Source of the DNA: Alphaproteobacteria bacterium
GTDB lineage: Bacteria > Pseudomonadota > Alphaproteobacteria > Rickettsiales > SXRF01
DNA: 64,000 bases
Assembly: GCA_020049775.1 (NCBI GenBank)
Contig: JAGVLO010000008.1
Coordinates: forward strand, 1-64,000
Reading direction: 5' to 3'
Part shown: positions 46,485-55,763 of the stretch, piece after piece
Layout: each line of letters begins with the position of its first letter
How positions within the stretch are numbered: the first letter of the stretch is position 1
Notes under the pieces: model-generated
Seen by the model: the letters and a program-made list of their open reading frames with translations, nothing else
Told to the model about the DNA's origin: nothing
The model's database searches: none
Program-made: the position numbers and the translations under genes

Positions 46485-47669
46485 ATGAGCAAAGACCCCG
46501 TCGTTATCGTAGCCGCTGCGCGCACCCCCATCGGCGGATTGCTGGGCGACTTCAAGGATATTTCCGCCACACAGCTTGGCGGCATCGCTATCAGGGCGGC
46601 GGTCGAGCGTGCCAAATTGAACGGTGACGCCATAGACGAAGCCTACATGGGCTGCGTGCTTTCCGCAGGGCTTGGGCAAGCGCCCGCGCGGCAGGCAGCA
46701 CTCGGTGGCGAACTCCCGCAATCTACTGCCTGCACGACCGTAAGCAAAGTCTGCGGCTCCGGCCTGAAAGCCGTGATGCTGGCACATGATGCAATTGTTG
46801 CGGCCTCTTCCGGTATTGTGGTGGCGGGCGGCATGGAAAGCATGACCAATGCCCCGCATTTGATGTTGAAAGCCCGCAGCGGCTACCGTTTGGGCAATGA
46901 CAAAATATACGACCATATGTTCCTCGACGGGCTGGAAGACGCTTATGACAAGGGCAAGCTTATGGGTGCATTTGCCGAAGCCTGCGCCCAGCACTACCAG
47001 TTTACGCGCAAGGCGCAGGATGATTTTGCCATCACCTCGCTGGAACGCGCAAAAAAAGCTGCCAATGATGGCAGCTTTAGCGCAGAGATTGCACCCGTCA
47101 CCGTCAAAAGCAAAAAAGGCGATGCCGTAATCAGCATTGATGAGCAACCGCAGAAAGCGGATATTGCTAAAATTCCAACACTGAAACCCGCCTTTGCCGC
47201 CGACGGCACGGTTACTGCCGCCAACGCCAGCTCCATTTCCGATGGCGCAGCGGCGCTGGTGCTGATGCGTGCGTCCGACGCAGAAAAGCGCGGCATCAAA
47301 CCTCTGGCTCGCATACTCGGCCATAGCAGCCACGCGCACGCACCGGCATGGTTTTCCACCGCACCCATCAACGCCATGCAGAAACTCAGTGATAAAACCG
47401 GCATCGCGCTTAAAAAATTCGACCTGTTTGAAATCAACGAGGCCTTTGCCGTCGTCACCATGGCGGCCATGCGCGATCTTGATTTACCACATGACAAAGT
47501 GAATATACACGGCGGCGCCTGCGCCATAGGTCATCCGATTGGCGCGTCCGGCGCGCGCATTCTGGTTACGTTGCTGGCGGCGTTGGAAAAACATAAATTA
47601 AAGCATGGCATGGCATCGCTATGCATTGGCGGCGGCGAGGCCGTGGCCTTAGCAGTAGAAAGGATTTAG
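46485..47669 (+). CDS. Acetyl-CoA acetyltransferase (thiolase)
   Basis: A 394-residue thiolase cleaving 3-ketoacyl-CoA, or condensing two acetyl-CoA. The nucleophile is Cys90 in 'VSKVCGSGLKAVML'; His is in 'NIHGGACAIGHPIGASG' and the second Cys in 'SLCIGGGEAVALAVERI'. 'FDLFEINEAFAVV' is the usual NEAF motif. The following acyl-CoA dehydrogenase (5 bases later) and type-2 SDR suggest short or branched acyl-CoA oxidation, such as 2-methylacetoacetyl-CoA from isoleucine. The operon is divergent from liu. Confidence 0.93.
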   Translation: MSKDPVVIVAAARTPIGGLLGDFKDISATQLGGIAIRAAVERAKLNGDAIDEAYMGCVLSAGLGQAPARQAALGGELPQSTACTTVSKVCGSGLKAVMLAHDAIVAASSGIVVAGGMESMTNAPHLMLKARSGYRLGNDKIYDHMFLDGLEDAYDKGKLMGAFAEACAQHYQFTRKAQDDFAITSLERAKKAANDGSFSAEIAPVTVKSKKGDAVISIDEQPQKADIAKIPTLKPAFAADGTVTAANASSISDGAAALVLMRASDAEKRGIKPLARILGHSSHAHAPAWFSTAPINAMQKLSDKTGIALKKFDLFEINEAFAVVTMAAMRDLDLPHDKVNIHGGACAIGHPIGASGARILVTLLAALEKHKLKHGMASLCIGGGEAVALAVERI

Positions 47670-47674
47670 TTTCA

Positions 47675-48802
47675 ATGCAACTTACCGAAACCCAACGCAT
47701 GATTCGCGACACCGCGCGTGACTTCGCGCAAGGCAGGCTTGCGCCTGGCGCTGCCGAACGTGACGAAAAATCCCTGTTTCCGCATGCCGAAGTGAAGGAG
47801 ATGGGGCAGCTCGGGCTGATGGGCATGCTAGTACCGGAAATTTACGGCGGCGTTGGTGCTGATTATGTGTCCATGGCGCTTGCGCTGGAAGAAATCTCCG
47901 CCGCTGACGGCGCAATTTCTACTGTCATGAGCGTGCAGAACTCACTGGTTGGCGCTGGCTTGCTTAAATTCGCCAATGACTGGCAGAAAGCACAGTTCCT
48001 GCAACCCATCGCCAAAGGTGATATGCTGGGCGCTTTTGCGCTCACCGAACCGCAGGCAGGTTCTGAAGCGTCGGCGCTTTTGTGCAGTGCCAAGCGCGAC
48101 GGCGACAGCTATGTACTGAACGGCACCAAGCAATTCATTACCTCCGGCAAGCATGCCGATATTACGCTGGTCTTTGCCGTCACCGACCGCAGCGCAGGCA
48201 AAAAAGGCATTTCTGCATTCGTCGTGCCGACCAAAACGGCGGGTTACGGCGTCGCCAAGCTGGAAGACAAGCTGGGCCAGACGTCGTCGGACACCGCGCA
48301 GCTCGTGTTTGACAATATGCGTATCCCCGCCACCCACCGCCTTGGCGAAGAGGGCGAAGGCTATAAAATCGCCCTGTCGAATTTGGAGGGCGGGCGTATC
48401 GGCATCGCCGCCCAATGTATAGGCATGGCGCGTGCTGCGCTGGAATTCGCCATCGGTTATTCCAAAGAACGCAAAACATTTGGCAAGCCCATTTTTGAGC
48501 ATCAAGCGGTGTCATTCCGACTTGCTGACAGCGCCACCGAGCTGGAAGCAGCACGCCAGTTGCTGCTCTATGTGGCGCGCCTGCGCGACGAGGGAACGCC
48601 CTGCCTCAAAGAAGCCTGCATGGCAAAACTCTTTGCTTCGGAAATGGCCGAGCGCGTCTGTTCAGCTGCCATCCAGACGTTAGGCGGCTATGGCTATCTG
48701 CGCGATTTTCCGGTAGAACGCATCTACCGTGATGTGCGCGTCTGCCAGATTTATGAAGGCACGAGCGACGTACAACGAATTGTCATCAGCCAGAAATTAT
48801 AG
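47675..48802 (+). CDS. Acyl-CoA dehydrogenase
   Basis: A 375-residue FAD flavoenzyme oxidising a short or branched acyl-CoA. Seen: 'MQLTETQRMIRDTARDFAQG' at the start, 'FALTEPQAGSEASALLC' for flavin and substrate, 'GRIGIAAQCIGMARAALEFA', 'TLGGYGYLRDFPVERIYRDV' and the terminal 'IYEGTSDVQRIVIS', where the Glu matches the catalytic base of short-chain and short/branched-chain enzymes. The ATG at 47675 is preferred; an upstream frame overlaps the thiolase. Operon context suggests 2-methylbutyryl-CoA or another short acyl-CoA. Confidence 0.9.
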   Translation: MQLTETQRMIRDTARDFAQGRLAPGAAERDEKSLFPHAEVKEMGQLGLMGMLVPEIYGGVGADYVSMALALEEISAADGAISTVMSVQNSLVGAGLLKFANDWQKAQFLQPIAKGDMLGAFALTEPQAGSEASALLCSAKRDGDSYVLNGTKQFITSGKHADITLVFAVTDRSAGKKGISAFVVPTKTAGYGVAKLEDKLGQTSSDTAQLVFDNMRIPATHRLGEEGEGYKIALSNLEGGRIGIAAQCIGMARAALEFAIGYSKERKTFGKPIFEHQAVSFRLADSATELEAARQLLLYVARLRDEGTPCLKEACMAKLFASEMAERVCSAAIQTLGGYGYLRDFPVERIYRDVRVCQIYEGTSDVQRIVISQKL

Positions 48803-48827
48803 CCAGAAATTAATTATAGGATTTATC

Positions 48828-49592
48828 ATGGAACTCAAAAATACTCCTGTTATTATCACTGGTGGAGGCTCTGGCCTCGGCGCGGCAACAGCACGCCTGC
48901 TTGCGCAAGGCGGGGCAAAGGTAGCGCTGCTCGACCGCAACCTCGCGGGCGCTGATGCAGTCGCGAAAGAAATAAAAGGCATTGCCATTGAGTGCGATGT
49001 CACCAGCGAAGACAGCGTCAAATCCGCGCTAGCCGCCGCCGCAAAGGCACATGGCGAGGCACGCATTGTCGTCAGCTGTGCCGGTATCCTTGGTGCAGGC
49101 CGCATACTTGGCCGCGAAGCGCCGATGGAGCTTTCCTTTTTCGAGCAGGTGCTGCGCGTGAATGTCGCGGGCAGTTTTAATGTGCTGCGCCTTGCCGCCG
49201 ATGCCATGGCAAAACTAACGGAAATGGGCGATGCCAAAGAACGCGGCGTAATTATCAACACCGCTTCCATTGCCGCGTATGAAGGGCAGATCGGACAAGC
49301 GGCTTATGCCGCATCCAAAGGCGCGATTGTAAGCCTGACGCTTCCCGCTGCGCGTGAATTTGCGCGCATCGGTGTACGCGTCAATGCCATCGCTCCCGGG
49401 CCGGTGGATACACCCATGGTGGCAGGAATGCCCGATGATGTACGCGCAAGCCTTGAGGCTACCATCCCCTTTCCTTCACGGCTGGTAAAGCCGCAGGAAT
49501 ACGCGGCACTGGTGAAACATTTGGTGGAAAATGTAGCCATCAACGGCGAAGTAGTGCGCATCGATGGCGCACTGCGCATGGGTCCAAAATAG
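48828..49592 (+). CDS. Short-chain dehydrogenase, 3-hydroxyacyl-CoA dehydrogenase type 2-like
   Basis: A 254-residue NAD-dependent Rossmann-fold enzyme. Seen: the 'TGGGSGLGAATARLL' glycine motif, 'VSCAGI' (NNAG equivalent), 'INTASIAAYEGQIGQAAYAA' then 'SKG', giving the Ser-Tyr-Lys triad, and 'NAIAPGPVDTPM'. Overall it resembles the HSD17B10 type that oxidises 2-methyl-3-hydroxybutyryl-CoA, which fits the adjacent acyl-CoA dehydrogenase and thiolase as an isoleucine route. The ATG at 48828 starts MELKNTPVIITG. No hydratase for the middle step is in this operon; the crotonase in liu or one elsewhere would be needed. Confidence 0.88.
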   Translation: MELKNTPVIITGGGSGLGAATARLLAQGGAKVALLDRNLAGADAVAKEIKGIAIECDVTSEDSVKSALAAAAKAHGEARIVVSCAGILGAGRILGREAPMELSFFEQVLRVNVAGSFNVLRLAADAMAKLTEMGDAKERGVIINTASIAAYEGQIGQAAYAASKGAIVSLTLPAAREFARIGVRVNAIAPGPVDTPMVAGMPDDVRASLEATIPFPSRLVKPQEYAALVKHLVENVAINGEVVRIDGALRMGPK

Positions 49593-49595
49593 AAA

Positions 49596-50372
49596 TTAGC
49601 GCGGGTTGTATTTTCCCAACACGGTAAGAAACAACTCTTTCAGGAAGAGTAGTTTGGTGCGCCGGCTTACAATCTTAGTTGGAATACTGCCATCTTCCGG
49701 ATACGTACGAATCACAGGGATTTCCTTTATTTTAAAACCAAGCCTTGCCGCATTCCATATCAGATATAGTTGTAAGTTAAAGCGCACAAATATGTTGCGT
49801 ATCGGTTGTACGCGATCATCTCTCAAGAAACGCATGCTCATGGCACGGAAGGCATTCGTCGGGTCAGTGTACCAAAATCCGCCGCTGGCTATCACCGGCG
49901 CTACTACATAACGTATGCCGATATATCGCTCCAGAGGTGTATTTTTATGCACACCACCCTTCATAAAACGTGAACCCTGCACCATGTCGTAACCATCATC
50001 TAGCGCGGCAATGAAATCCGTCAACGCTTCCACCCCGTCCTTGCCATTGCCATCCACTGTAATCACCCCTTCATACCCTTGCTCCATCGCGTAAGCCAAT
50101 GCCATACGTGTCGCTGTGCATAAACCGCGTTCATCCGTAACCAGCAACGCGCGTACTCCCATAGATTTTAGAAAATTGACATCGGTAGATCCATCATTAC
50201 TACGGCCATCAGCAATTATAATATCAGCAAGCGGTGCGCGCTCTTTCATGCGCGAAAGCTGTTTGCGGATGCGCTCGCCCTCATTCCATATGACCGTGAT
50301 AAAGCAATAACGTGTACGCTTCTGGAAAAATTCATGGCGCTCGTGAAGTGGTATTTGCAAAGCATGTGTCAT
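49596..50372 (-). CDS. Glycosyltransferase family 2 protein
   Basis: A 258-residue inverting glycosyltransferase of the DPM1-like GT2 type, without membrane helices. The N-terminal nucleotide-binding part has 'TVIWNEGERIRKQLSRMKE', 'DIIIADGRSNDGS' and, at the usual metal site, 'VITVDGNGKDGVEALTDFI', where DGN replaces the commoner DAD. Later 'VQGSRFMKGGVHKNTPLERY' matches the acceptor-side GSR motif. It starts 7 bases after the DUF1624-type gene in the same direction, suggesting joint modification of a lipid-linked or envelope glycan. Donor and acceptor are unknown. Confidence 0.85.
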   Translation of the reverse strand: MTHALQIPLHERHEFFQKRTRYCFITVIWNEGERIRKQLSRMKERAPLADIIIADGRSNDGSTDVNFLKSMGVRALLVTDERGLCTATRMALAYAMEQGYEGVITVDGNGKDGVEALTDFIAALDDGYDMVQGSRFMKGGVHKNTPLERYIGIRYVVAPVIASGGFWYTDPTNAFRAMSMRFLRDDRVQPIRNIFVRFNLQLYLIWNAARLGFKIKEIPVIRTYPEDGSIPTKIVSRRTKLLFLKELFLTVLGKYNPR

Positions 50373-50379
50373 GGTTATG

Positions 50380-51405
50380 TTAAGACTGCCGATGCATTAG
50401 TCTATTGAATGCTGCAACAAACAAGTAAAGTCCAAGCAAAAAACCTGCGTAGAGCGTTATAAATTCAGCCGCTGATGTTATCTGTTCTTCTCCCCACAGG
50501 CTTACAAAAACGCGCCCAATTACTACAGAATGCAACACATAGACAAATAGCGAGCAACTACCCAGCAATCGAACAGGCGACCAATATTTCAGTGATTGTG
50601 TGGCTTCAGCACATACGAGCAGCAGCATGGTCATGCCAAGCGAAGCGATAAAAAACCCAGGCGTTGGCGGATAAAAAATCTCACTAAAACCTTCGCGGCT
50701 AAGCATGGCACCGGGATGTACCCACCACCAGCCCACACCCAGAACCAGAATACAAACACCCAGCAACACAAATTTTTTGTTAGTAAATTTGCGCACGGAT
50801 GCAGGACCCCAGCGATAATGCGCTACCATTGCCCCCGCCAGCATATAAGCCAGCCACGGCACAAGCGGAAACCAGCCATCGATGAAAAAATGATGCAATA
50901 TATTCGTCTGGTTTTCTACCTCTACCGTTATCTTACCGGTCAGCAGCTCCAGTTCGGTAGGGTAATCAGCATATCCGAACGTAGCCTGCAGCCAAGGCAT
51001 GGTCATTAAAAAGGCAAATATGATAATGCCAATAACCGTATCCGGAAGACGGCAGAGTACATAGGTGAACAGTGTACCTATGGCAATCAGGTATAATACA
51101 TCCATGCCGATAAAAGGGCGTATGCCCCACGCCGCCATATCTGTAAAGGCGGCGCACCCCAGCAGAAATAAAATGCGCCACAACAGATTGCCGACTGGCT
51201 TGCCTGCATTCTTGGTGACCATCATGCCCGCAAGAAGCACAAACATGGGGGCGGCCAGCGAACCAACAATACGCATGAACCAGCCATGCGGCTCTTCCAG
51301 TATAGGCCCCATGTTAGCTCCAACCATAATCATGATAGCAAGGCCGCGCACTATGTCTATGGTAGTGTCACGCTTATCTGGGGATACGGCATTGTAGGTG
51401 GACAT
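50380..51405 (-). CDS. DUF1624/heparan-alpha-glucosaminide acetyltransferase-like membrane protein
   Basis: A 341-residue integral membrane protein with about ten helices. The start 'DTTIDIVRGLAIMIMVGANM', with RGLAI, and 'GSLAAPMFVLLAGMMVTK' are the typical opening of DUF1624/HGSNAT and related acyltransferase-3-like proteins; the conserved His in helix 1 of HGSNAT is not obvious here. Further histidines ('NILHHFFIDGWFPLVPW') lie in the loop before a helix. It probably transfers an acyl group to an envelope sugar. It is upstream of the GT2 gene in the same transcript. Confidence 0.7.
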   Translation of the reverse strand: MSTYNAVSPDKRDTTIDIVRGLAIMIMVGANMGPILEEPHGWFMRIVGSLAAPMFVLLAGMMVTKNAGKPVGNLLWRILFLLGCAAFTDMAAWGIRPFIGMDVLYLIAIGTLFTYVLCRLPDTVIGIIIFAFLMTMPWLQATFGYADYPTELELLTGKITVEVENQTNILHHFFIDGWFPLVPWLAYMLAGAMVAHYRWGPASVRKFTNKKFVLLGVCILVLGVGWWWVHPGAMLSREGFSEIFYPPTPGFFIASLGMTMLLLVCAEATQSLKYWSPVRLLGSCSLFVYVLHSVVIGRVFVSLWGEEQITSAAEFITLYAGFLLGLYLFVAAFNRLMHRQS

Positions 51406-51488
51406 TCGGCACCTCTACAATTCTGCGTTGAATGAAGATGAAAATATCACTAGCATGAATAACTTCTAGGCAACAGTCGAAAGTTGAC

Positions 51489-52190
51489 ATGACACAGCTT
51501 GCAGAACTCAGTGAAAAAGATATTTCTGAACGCATTGCAAAAACCGAGCGTTACGTATCGGAGCAAAACGTTGCAAAGGCGATTGCCGCTGCAAAAATGG
51601 CGCATGAACTGCTTGATAAAATTATCGACATCGTAAAACCCGGTATCCGCGAAAGCGAAGTGAAAGACTTTTCCCTGAAGCTATTTTCTGAGCATCAGAT
51701 AGAGCGTACATGGCACCCGCCTTATGTGCGCTTTAGTGAACATACGCTACTTACCTTCAGGGACAAAGCCTCTGAAGACCGTATTTTACAGGAAAGCGAT
51801 ATCGCTTTTATCGATATTGGCATTGTTAAAGACGGCATCGAAGGTGATGCAGGCCGCAGCGTTTCCTTTGGTAATAATCTGGAATATAAACTGCTCGTAG
51901 ACGCCAGTCTGTCTATCTTCAATGACGCCACGGCTTACTGGCAACGCAATAACCCCAATGGCATAGCCTTATATGAGTATATATTCAGCCTTGCCGATAA
52001 GCTGGGTGTTGTCTGGAATCTTGATCCGGCAGGCCATTTGATTGGTGCATTCCCGCATCGTGGCTGGAAGCGCGGCATCAACCATTTCCCCAACATTGTA
52101 GATAACGGCGCATGGATTCTGGAAATCCAGATAAAGCACAAAACCCTGCCCGCAGGCGCATTTTTTGAGGACCTGCTTTACCGAAGATAG
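51489..52190 (+). CDS. M24-family metallopeptidase-like protein
   Basis: A 233-residue pita-bread-fold protein related to methionine aminopeptidase and aminopeptidase P. Likely metal ligands are present in order: Asp in 'IAFIDIGIV', Asp in 'EGDAGRSVSFG', His in 'DPAGHLIGAFPHRG', Glu in 'GAWILEIQIKH' and Glu in 'GAFFEDLLYR'. It lacks the N-terminal domain of aminopeptidase P and is shorter than most M24 proteins. Peptidase activity is plausible but the substrate is unknown; some M24 relatives are non-peptidases. Its stop faces the ExoD gene 1 base away. Confidence 0.8.
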   Translation: MTQLAELSEKDISERIAKTERYVSEQNVAKAIAAAKMAHELLDKIIDIVKPGIRESEVKDFSLKLFSEHQIERTWHPPYVRFSEHTLLTFRDKASEDRILQESDIAFIDIGIVKDGIEGDAGRSVSFGNNLEYKLLVDASLSIFNDATAYWQRNNPNGIALYEYIFSLADKLGVVWNLDPAGHLIGAFPHRGWKRGINHFPNIVDNGAWILEIQIKHKTLPAGAFFEDLLYRR

Positions 52191-52191
52191 C

Positions 52192-52830
52192 CTATATCAA
52201 GCCAGTGAACCAGGCAACAGTTGCCAGCGCTACGAAGGCAATGATCTTGAACATAATGTAGATGCTTCCGACGGTAAAGAACATGCCGAATATGGCAAAA
52301 ATACCGTCATTCTCAAGCAGTGCCAATGCCATCAGGGAAATGGAAAATCCGGGCAGGAAATTCCCGCCCACTATTGGTAATGAAAGAATCGCCGCCATTG
52401 CAGCCATCAGCACACCAATCAGGCGCTCACCATAAGACTCGCAAACAGGTGTAAGGCGCGGACGCACAAATTTTTCAATCCATAAAATTATCGGTAGAGA
52501 CTTTTTAATGATTTTTACAATCACGGCATGAGAAAACCGTTTTTCCGCCACTTTTTTGGGAAGCCATATTGACCTCCGCCCAAATACGATTTGTAGCGCT
52601 ATTAACAATATCGGGACTCCGGTAATGGTTGAGAATCCAGGAATGCCAGGTATAGGAAGTGAGTTTGGGATAGAAAAAATCAGGATGGAAAGCGCAAACG
52701 AGCGGTCACCCAGCATTTGTACAAACTGTCCTATAGAGATATGTCCGTGATCAGGAGCATTCGCTATTTCTTGCAGGAGATGACTAGTACGTTTCCTTGA
52801 GTTTTTCTCAGCGTTATTATTCGATTCCAT
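52192..52830 (-). CDS. ExoD-family exopolysaccharide synthesis membrane protein
   Basis: A 212-residue protein with 4-5 hydrophobic helices. The soluble N-terminus contains 'HGHISIGQFVQMLGDRSF', then 'PNSLPIPGIPGFSTITGVPI', the conserved Pro/Gly-rich signature of ExoD, and near the end 'SLPIVGGNFLPGFSISLMAL'. ExoD was named for exopolysaccharide and alkaline tolerance phenotypes in rhizobia; its biochemical role is not established. It overlaps the 3' end of the P-type ATPase gene by 14 bases on the same strand, so the two are coupled. Confidence 0.88.
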   Translation of the reverse strand: MESNNNAEKNSRKRTSHLLQEIANAPDHGHISIGQFVQMLGDRSFALSILIFSIPNSLPIPGIPGFSTITGVPILLIALQIVFGRRSIWLPKKVAEKRFSHAVIVKIIKKSLPIILWIEKFVRPRLTPVCESYGERLIGVLMAAMAAILSLPIVGGNFLPGFSISLMALALLENDGIFAIFGMFFTVGSIYIMFKIIAFVALATVAWFTGLI

Positions 52831-55507
52831 GCCTTCTGCCTAAAAGATAATGTTCTAACCACAGCCAGACACAGGCGGCAATACTCACTATAAGGATTGC
52901 AGCCCATGCCGTTATATCCGGCGGCGACACAGAAAAGACCGACTGCGCCCATGGAGTATAAGTGAAAATAATTTGAAATACAATAACCCCCAGGCTTCCA
53001 ATAATTGCAGGCAGGTAATGAATGGGTGTATTCTTTCCAATCCTTGTTGCACGCGGAAACAACCACCATAAATACCCTATTTGCAGGCATACAAGGGTAT
53101 TTATAGCCATGGCACGCGTCACCGGCGTATCGTAACCCAAATCTGTGGCATATAGAAAAACTCCCATAGTTGCGAAAGTGAGAAGCAGCGTATGTTCTAA
53201 AAGCATTGCTACGGCACGCTTTGAAAAAATGGGAGCATCCACAGCAAATGGCTTGCTGCGCATAGCCTCTGGGTCATGGGGTGAAAAGGCAAATGCCAGC
53301 GAAAGCGTTACCGCCGTTACCAGATTAACCCACAAAATCTGAATCGGTGTAATCGGCAGCACAATTCCCAACAAAGTCGCCACCAACAGCACTAGTCCTT
53401 CAGAAAAATCGGTTACCATCATGAACTGAATGGTACGACGTATATTGCGGTAAATGTTCCTGCCCTGCTCCACCGCATGTACAATACTGGTAAAGTTATC
53501 ATCCGCAAGCACAAGGCTTGAAGCTTCTTTGGCCACTTCCGTACCCTGCTTACCCATGGCAATACCTACATTCGCCATTTTAAGTGCTGGCGCGTCATTC
53601 ACACCGTCACCAGTCATGGCCACAATCTCGCCTTGCTTTTGTAAGGCTTTAACCAGCCGCAGCTTATGTTCCGGATGCATGCGAGCATAAATATTCACCT
53701 GTCCTACTGAAGCTAGCAAGGCACTATCAGTCATATTATCCAGCTCGGCACCACTGATTACTTTTTCACTGCCATGGATACCCAGCTGCCGCCCGATAGC
53801 GCTGGCGGTAAGCGCATGGTCACCGGTAATCATTTTGACAGCTATACCCGCACGGTAGCATGCTGCAATGGCAGGCTTTGCCTCTTCACGTGGTTGATCG
53901 GTGATGCCAAACAAGCCAAGCAATACCAGCCCTGATTCCACATCGCTGCGCTTAAGCTGTGCATAGTCCAGGGGAAGGTGTTTGCGTGCGATTGCCAGTA
54001 CGCGCTCACCATTGCGCGCCATTGCCTGCACCTGTTCCTCCCAATAACCCGCTTGTACTATCTGCAACTCACCATTGGCTCCGAGTTGCTGGCTGCACAT
54101 GGTGAAAATTCTTTCCGGTGCGCCTTTGACATAAGTAACACGCTGGTTACCTCCATAGTCATGGAGTGTCGCCATATAACGTTCTTCAGCAGAAAATGGT
54201 AAAACATCACGGCGCGGAAACTGCTCATTAAGCTGCTCCTGCCGATGCCCTGCCTTAAGTGCAAGCGCTATCAGCGCCCCCTCCGTCGGATCGCCATTAA
54301 GTTCCCAAACGCCTTCTTTCATCTGTAATACCGCATCATTATTAAGCGCAGCACCATGCAACATTTCGTGGCTGGCTTCGTAAGCAGACAGCTTGATTTC
54401 ACCGGCATCAATAAGAAATTTTCCTTCCGGCGCATAACCCACACCAGTGACTGTAAAAGAATGGCCAGCCGTCACCAGATGACTTACCGAAAGTTCGTTT
54501 CGCGTCAGTGTGCCTGTCTTGTCAGTGCATATAACTGTGGTATTGCCAAGGGATTCGATGACCGGCAGGTAGCGCACCAGCGCATTGCGCCGCGCCATGG
54601 CGCGCACACCCATCGCCAGCGTAATGCTCATCACGGCTGGCAGCCCTTCCGGTATGGATGCCACGGCAATCCCAATCATGACCATGAACATTTCATCGAC
54701 AGGCAAGCCACGTATATAAACACCAAAAACAAAAACCAATACTGAAATTATTACGATGATTATTGCAAGGTATTTCGAAAAAACCGTAAGTTTGCTGGTC
54801 AAGGGTGTTTGCGGCGATTCCAATGCGCCGAGCATAGCACTGATACGGCCAATTTCTGTATTAGTGCCAGTGGCAACCACAATGCCTGTACCCTGCCCCG
54901 CAGTAACCAGCGTACCGCTATAGGCCATACAGGTGCGTGAACCAAGAGGGGTTTCTTCAGCCACCGCATGCGCGTTTTTATGCACATCCAGCGATTCGCC
55001 GGTCAGGATTGATTCCTGCGTGCGCAGGCTATGTGCGTGCAGCAGGCGTAAATCGGCAGGCACTTTGTCTCCTGCTGCCAATAACACAATATCCCCAGGC
55101 ACAAGCACCTGTGCATCAACAATGCTTTGCTTGCCATCTCTCAGCACATTCGCATGCGGTGAAAGCAGGTGGCGTATCGCTGCCAGTGCCTTTTCTGCTT
55201 TATTTTCCTGAATAAACCCGATGACTGCATTAATCATAATGACGGAGACTATGACAGCCGTATCGGTCCAATGCTGCAATAGTGCTGTAACTGCTGCAGA
55301 AAACAGCAGTATGTAAATAAGGATATTATTAAACTGCTGCAGAAAGCAACGTAGCTTCGAATACAGTTTTCCAAGTGGCAGTATATTATGCCCGAACTGT
55401 ATCAGGCGGTTTTCAAATTCTTTCTGAGTCAGTCCGCGCGAATTGCTTGCCAACTTTCGCAATACGTCTGTCGTCGATAAACCATGCCATATCTTAGGAG
55501 TATCCAT
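52817..55507 (-). CDS. P2-type cation-transporting ATPase (CtpF-like)
   Basis: An 896-residue P-type ATPase. Seen: actuator 'ILTGESLDVHKN', the phosphorylation loop 'VICTDKTGTLTRNELS', the nucleotide-domain region 'YVKGAPERIFTMC' and the hinge 'MTGDGVNDAPALKMANVGIA'. 'PEGLPAVMSITLAMGVRAMA' in TM4 matches Ca2+-type ATPases, but TM6 reads 'WVNLVTAVTLSLAFAF', with Ala where SERCA has the ligand Asp; this is usual in the CtpF-like group, so Ca2+ specificity is not assured. The N-terminal cation ATPase domain is intact. The ATG at 55507 is used; a TTG lies 6 bases upstream. Confidence 0.9.
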   Translation of the reverse strand: MDTPKIWHGLSTTDVLRKLASNSRGLTQKEFENRLIQFGHNILPLGKLYSKLRCFLQQFNNILIYILLFSAAVTALLQHWTDTAVIVSVIMINAVIGFIQENKAEKALAAIRHLLSPHANVLRDGKQSIVDAQVLVPGDIVLLAAGDKVPADLRLLHAHSLRTQESILTGESLDVHKNAHAVAEETPLGSRTCMAYSGTLVTAGQGTGIVVATGTNTEIGRISAMLGALESPQTPLTSKLTVFSKYLAIIIVIISVLVFVFGVYIRGLPVDEMFMVMIGIAVASIPEGLPAVMSITLAMGVRAMARRNALVRYLPVIESLGNTTVICTDKTGTLTRNELSVSHLVTAGHSFTVTGVGYAPEGKFLIDAGEIKLSAYEASHEMLHGAALNNDAVLQMKEGVWELNGDPTEGALIALALKAGHRQEQLNEQFPRRDVLPFSAEERYMATLHDYGGNQRVTYVKGAPERIFTMCSQQLGANGELQIVQAGYWEEQVQAMARNGERVLAIARKHLPLDYAQLKRSDVESGLVLLGLFGITDQPREEAKPAIAACYRAGIAVKMITGDHALTASAIGRQLGIHGSEKVISGAELDNMTDSALLASVGQVNIYARMHPEHKLRLVKALQKQGEIVAMTGDGVNDAPALKMANVGIAMGKQGTEVAKEASSLVLADDNFTSIVHAVEQGRNIYRNIRRTIQFMMVTDFSEGLVLLVATLLGIVLPITPIQILWVNLVTAVTLSLAFAFSPHDPEAMRSKPFAVDAPIFSKRAVAMLLEHTLLLTFATMGVFLYATDLGYDTPVTRAMAINTLVCLQIGYLWWLFPRATRIGKNTPIHYLPAIIGSLGVIVFQIIFTYTPWAQSVFSVSPPDITAWAAILIVSIAACVWLWLEHYLLGRRHGIE

Positions 55508-55663
55508 AGGCAATGAAATTCCATGAAACCAAAGCTACCTGAGCTAACATTAACAACCAAGAAATGTACGCCCTAAAAAAAATAGTAAGCGACAAGATAC
55601 ACTATATCCTCAGCTAACAACAACTGTGATTTTTAATTATTACCTTGATTTTACTTATTATTC

Positions 55664-55676
55664 CTGTCACAGACAG
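55664..55676. promoter_or_regulatory. Short palindrome upstream of the beta-eliminating lyase
   Basis: CTGTC-ACA-GACAG, about 87 bases before the lyase start in the divergent ATPase/lyase gap. A possible regulator site; the length is modest and it could occur by chance. Confidence 0.3.
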
Positions 55677-55763
55677 TGATATTATTGCGATATTGCCCAC
55701 AAGGCTGGGTTTGCGGTAAAGTGCCTCTTTCTTTAATCGGCAATCAATAAGGGATGACTGCCC

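Noticed and set aside
46452-47339. Long open frame (295 codons) on the minus strand across the thiolase gene
   Set aside because: It is antisense to a clear thiolase with all catalytic motifs; its own translation has no recognisable domain and reflects codon bias of the real gene.
55507-55763. tnaC-like leader peptide and attenuator upstream of the beta-eliminating lyase
   Set aside because: No short open frame with a central Trp codon followed by a Rho-type leader was recognised; only a short palindrome is present.
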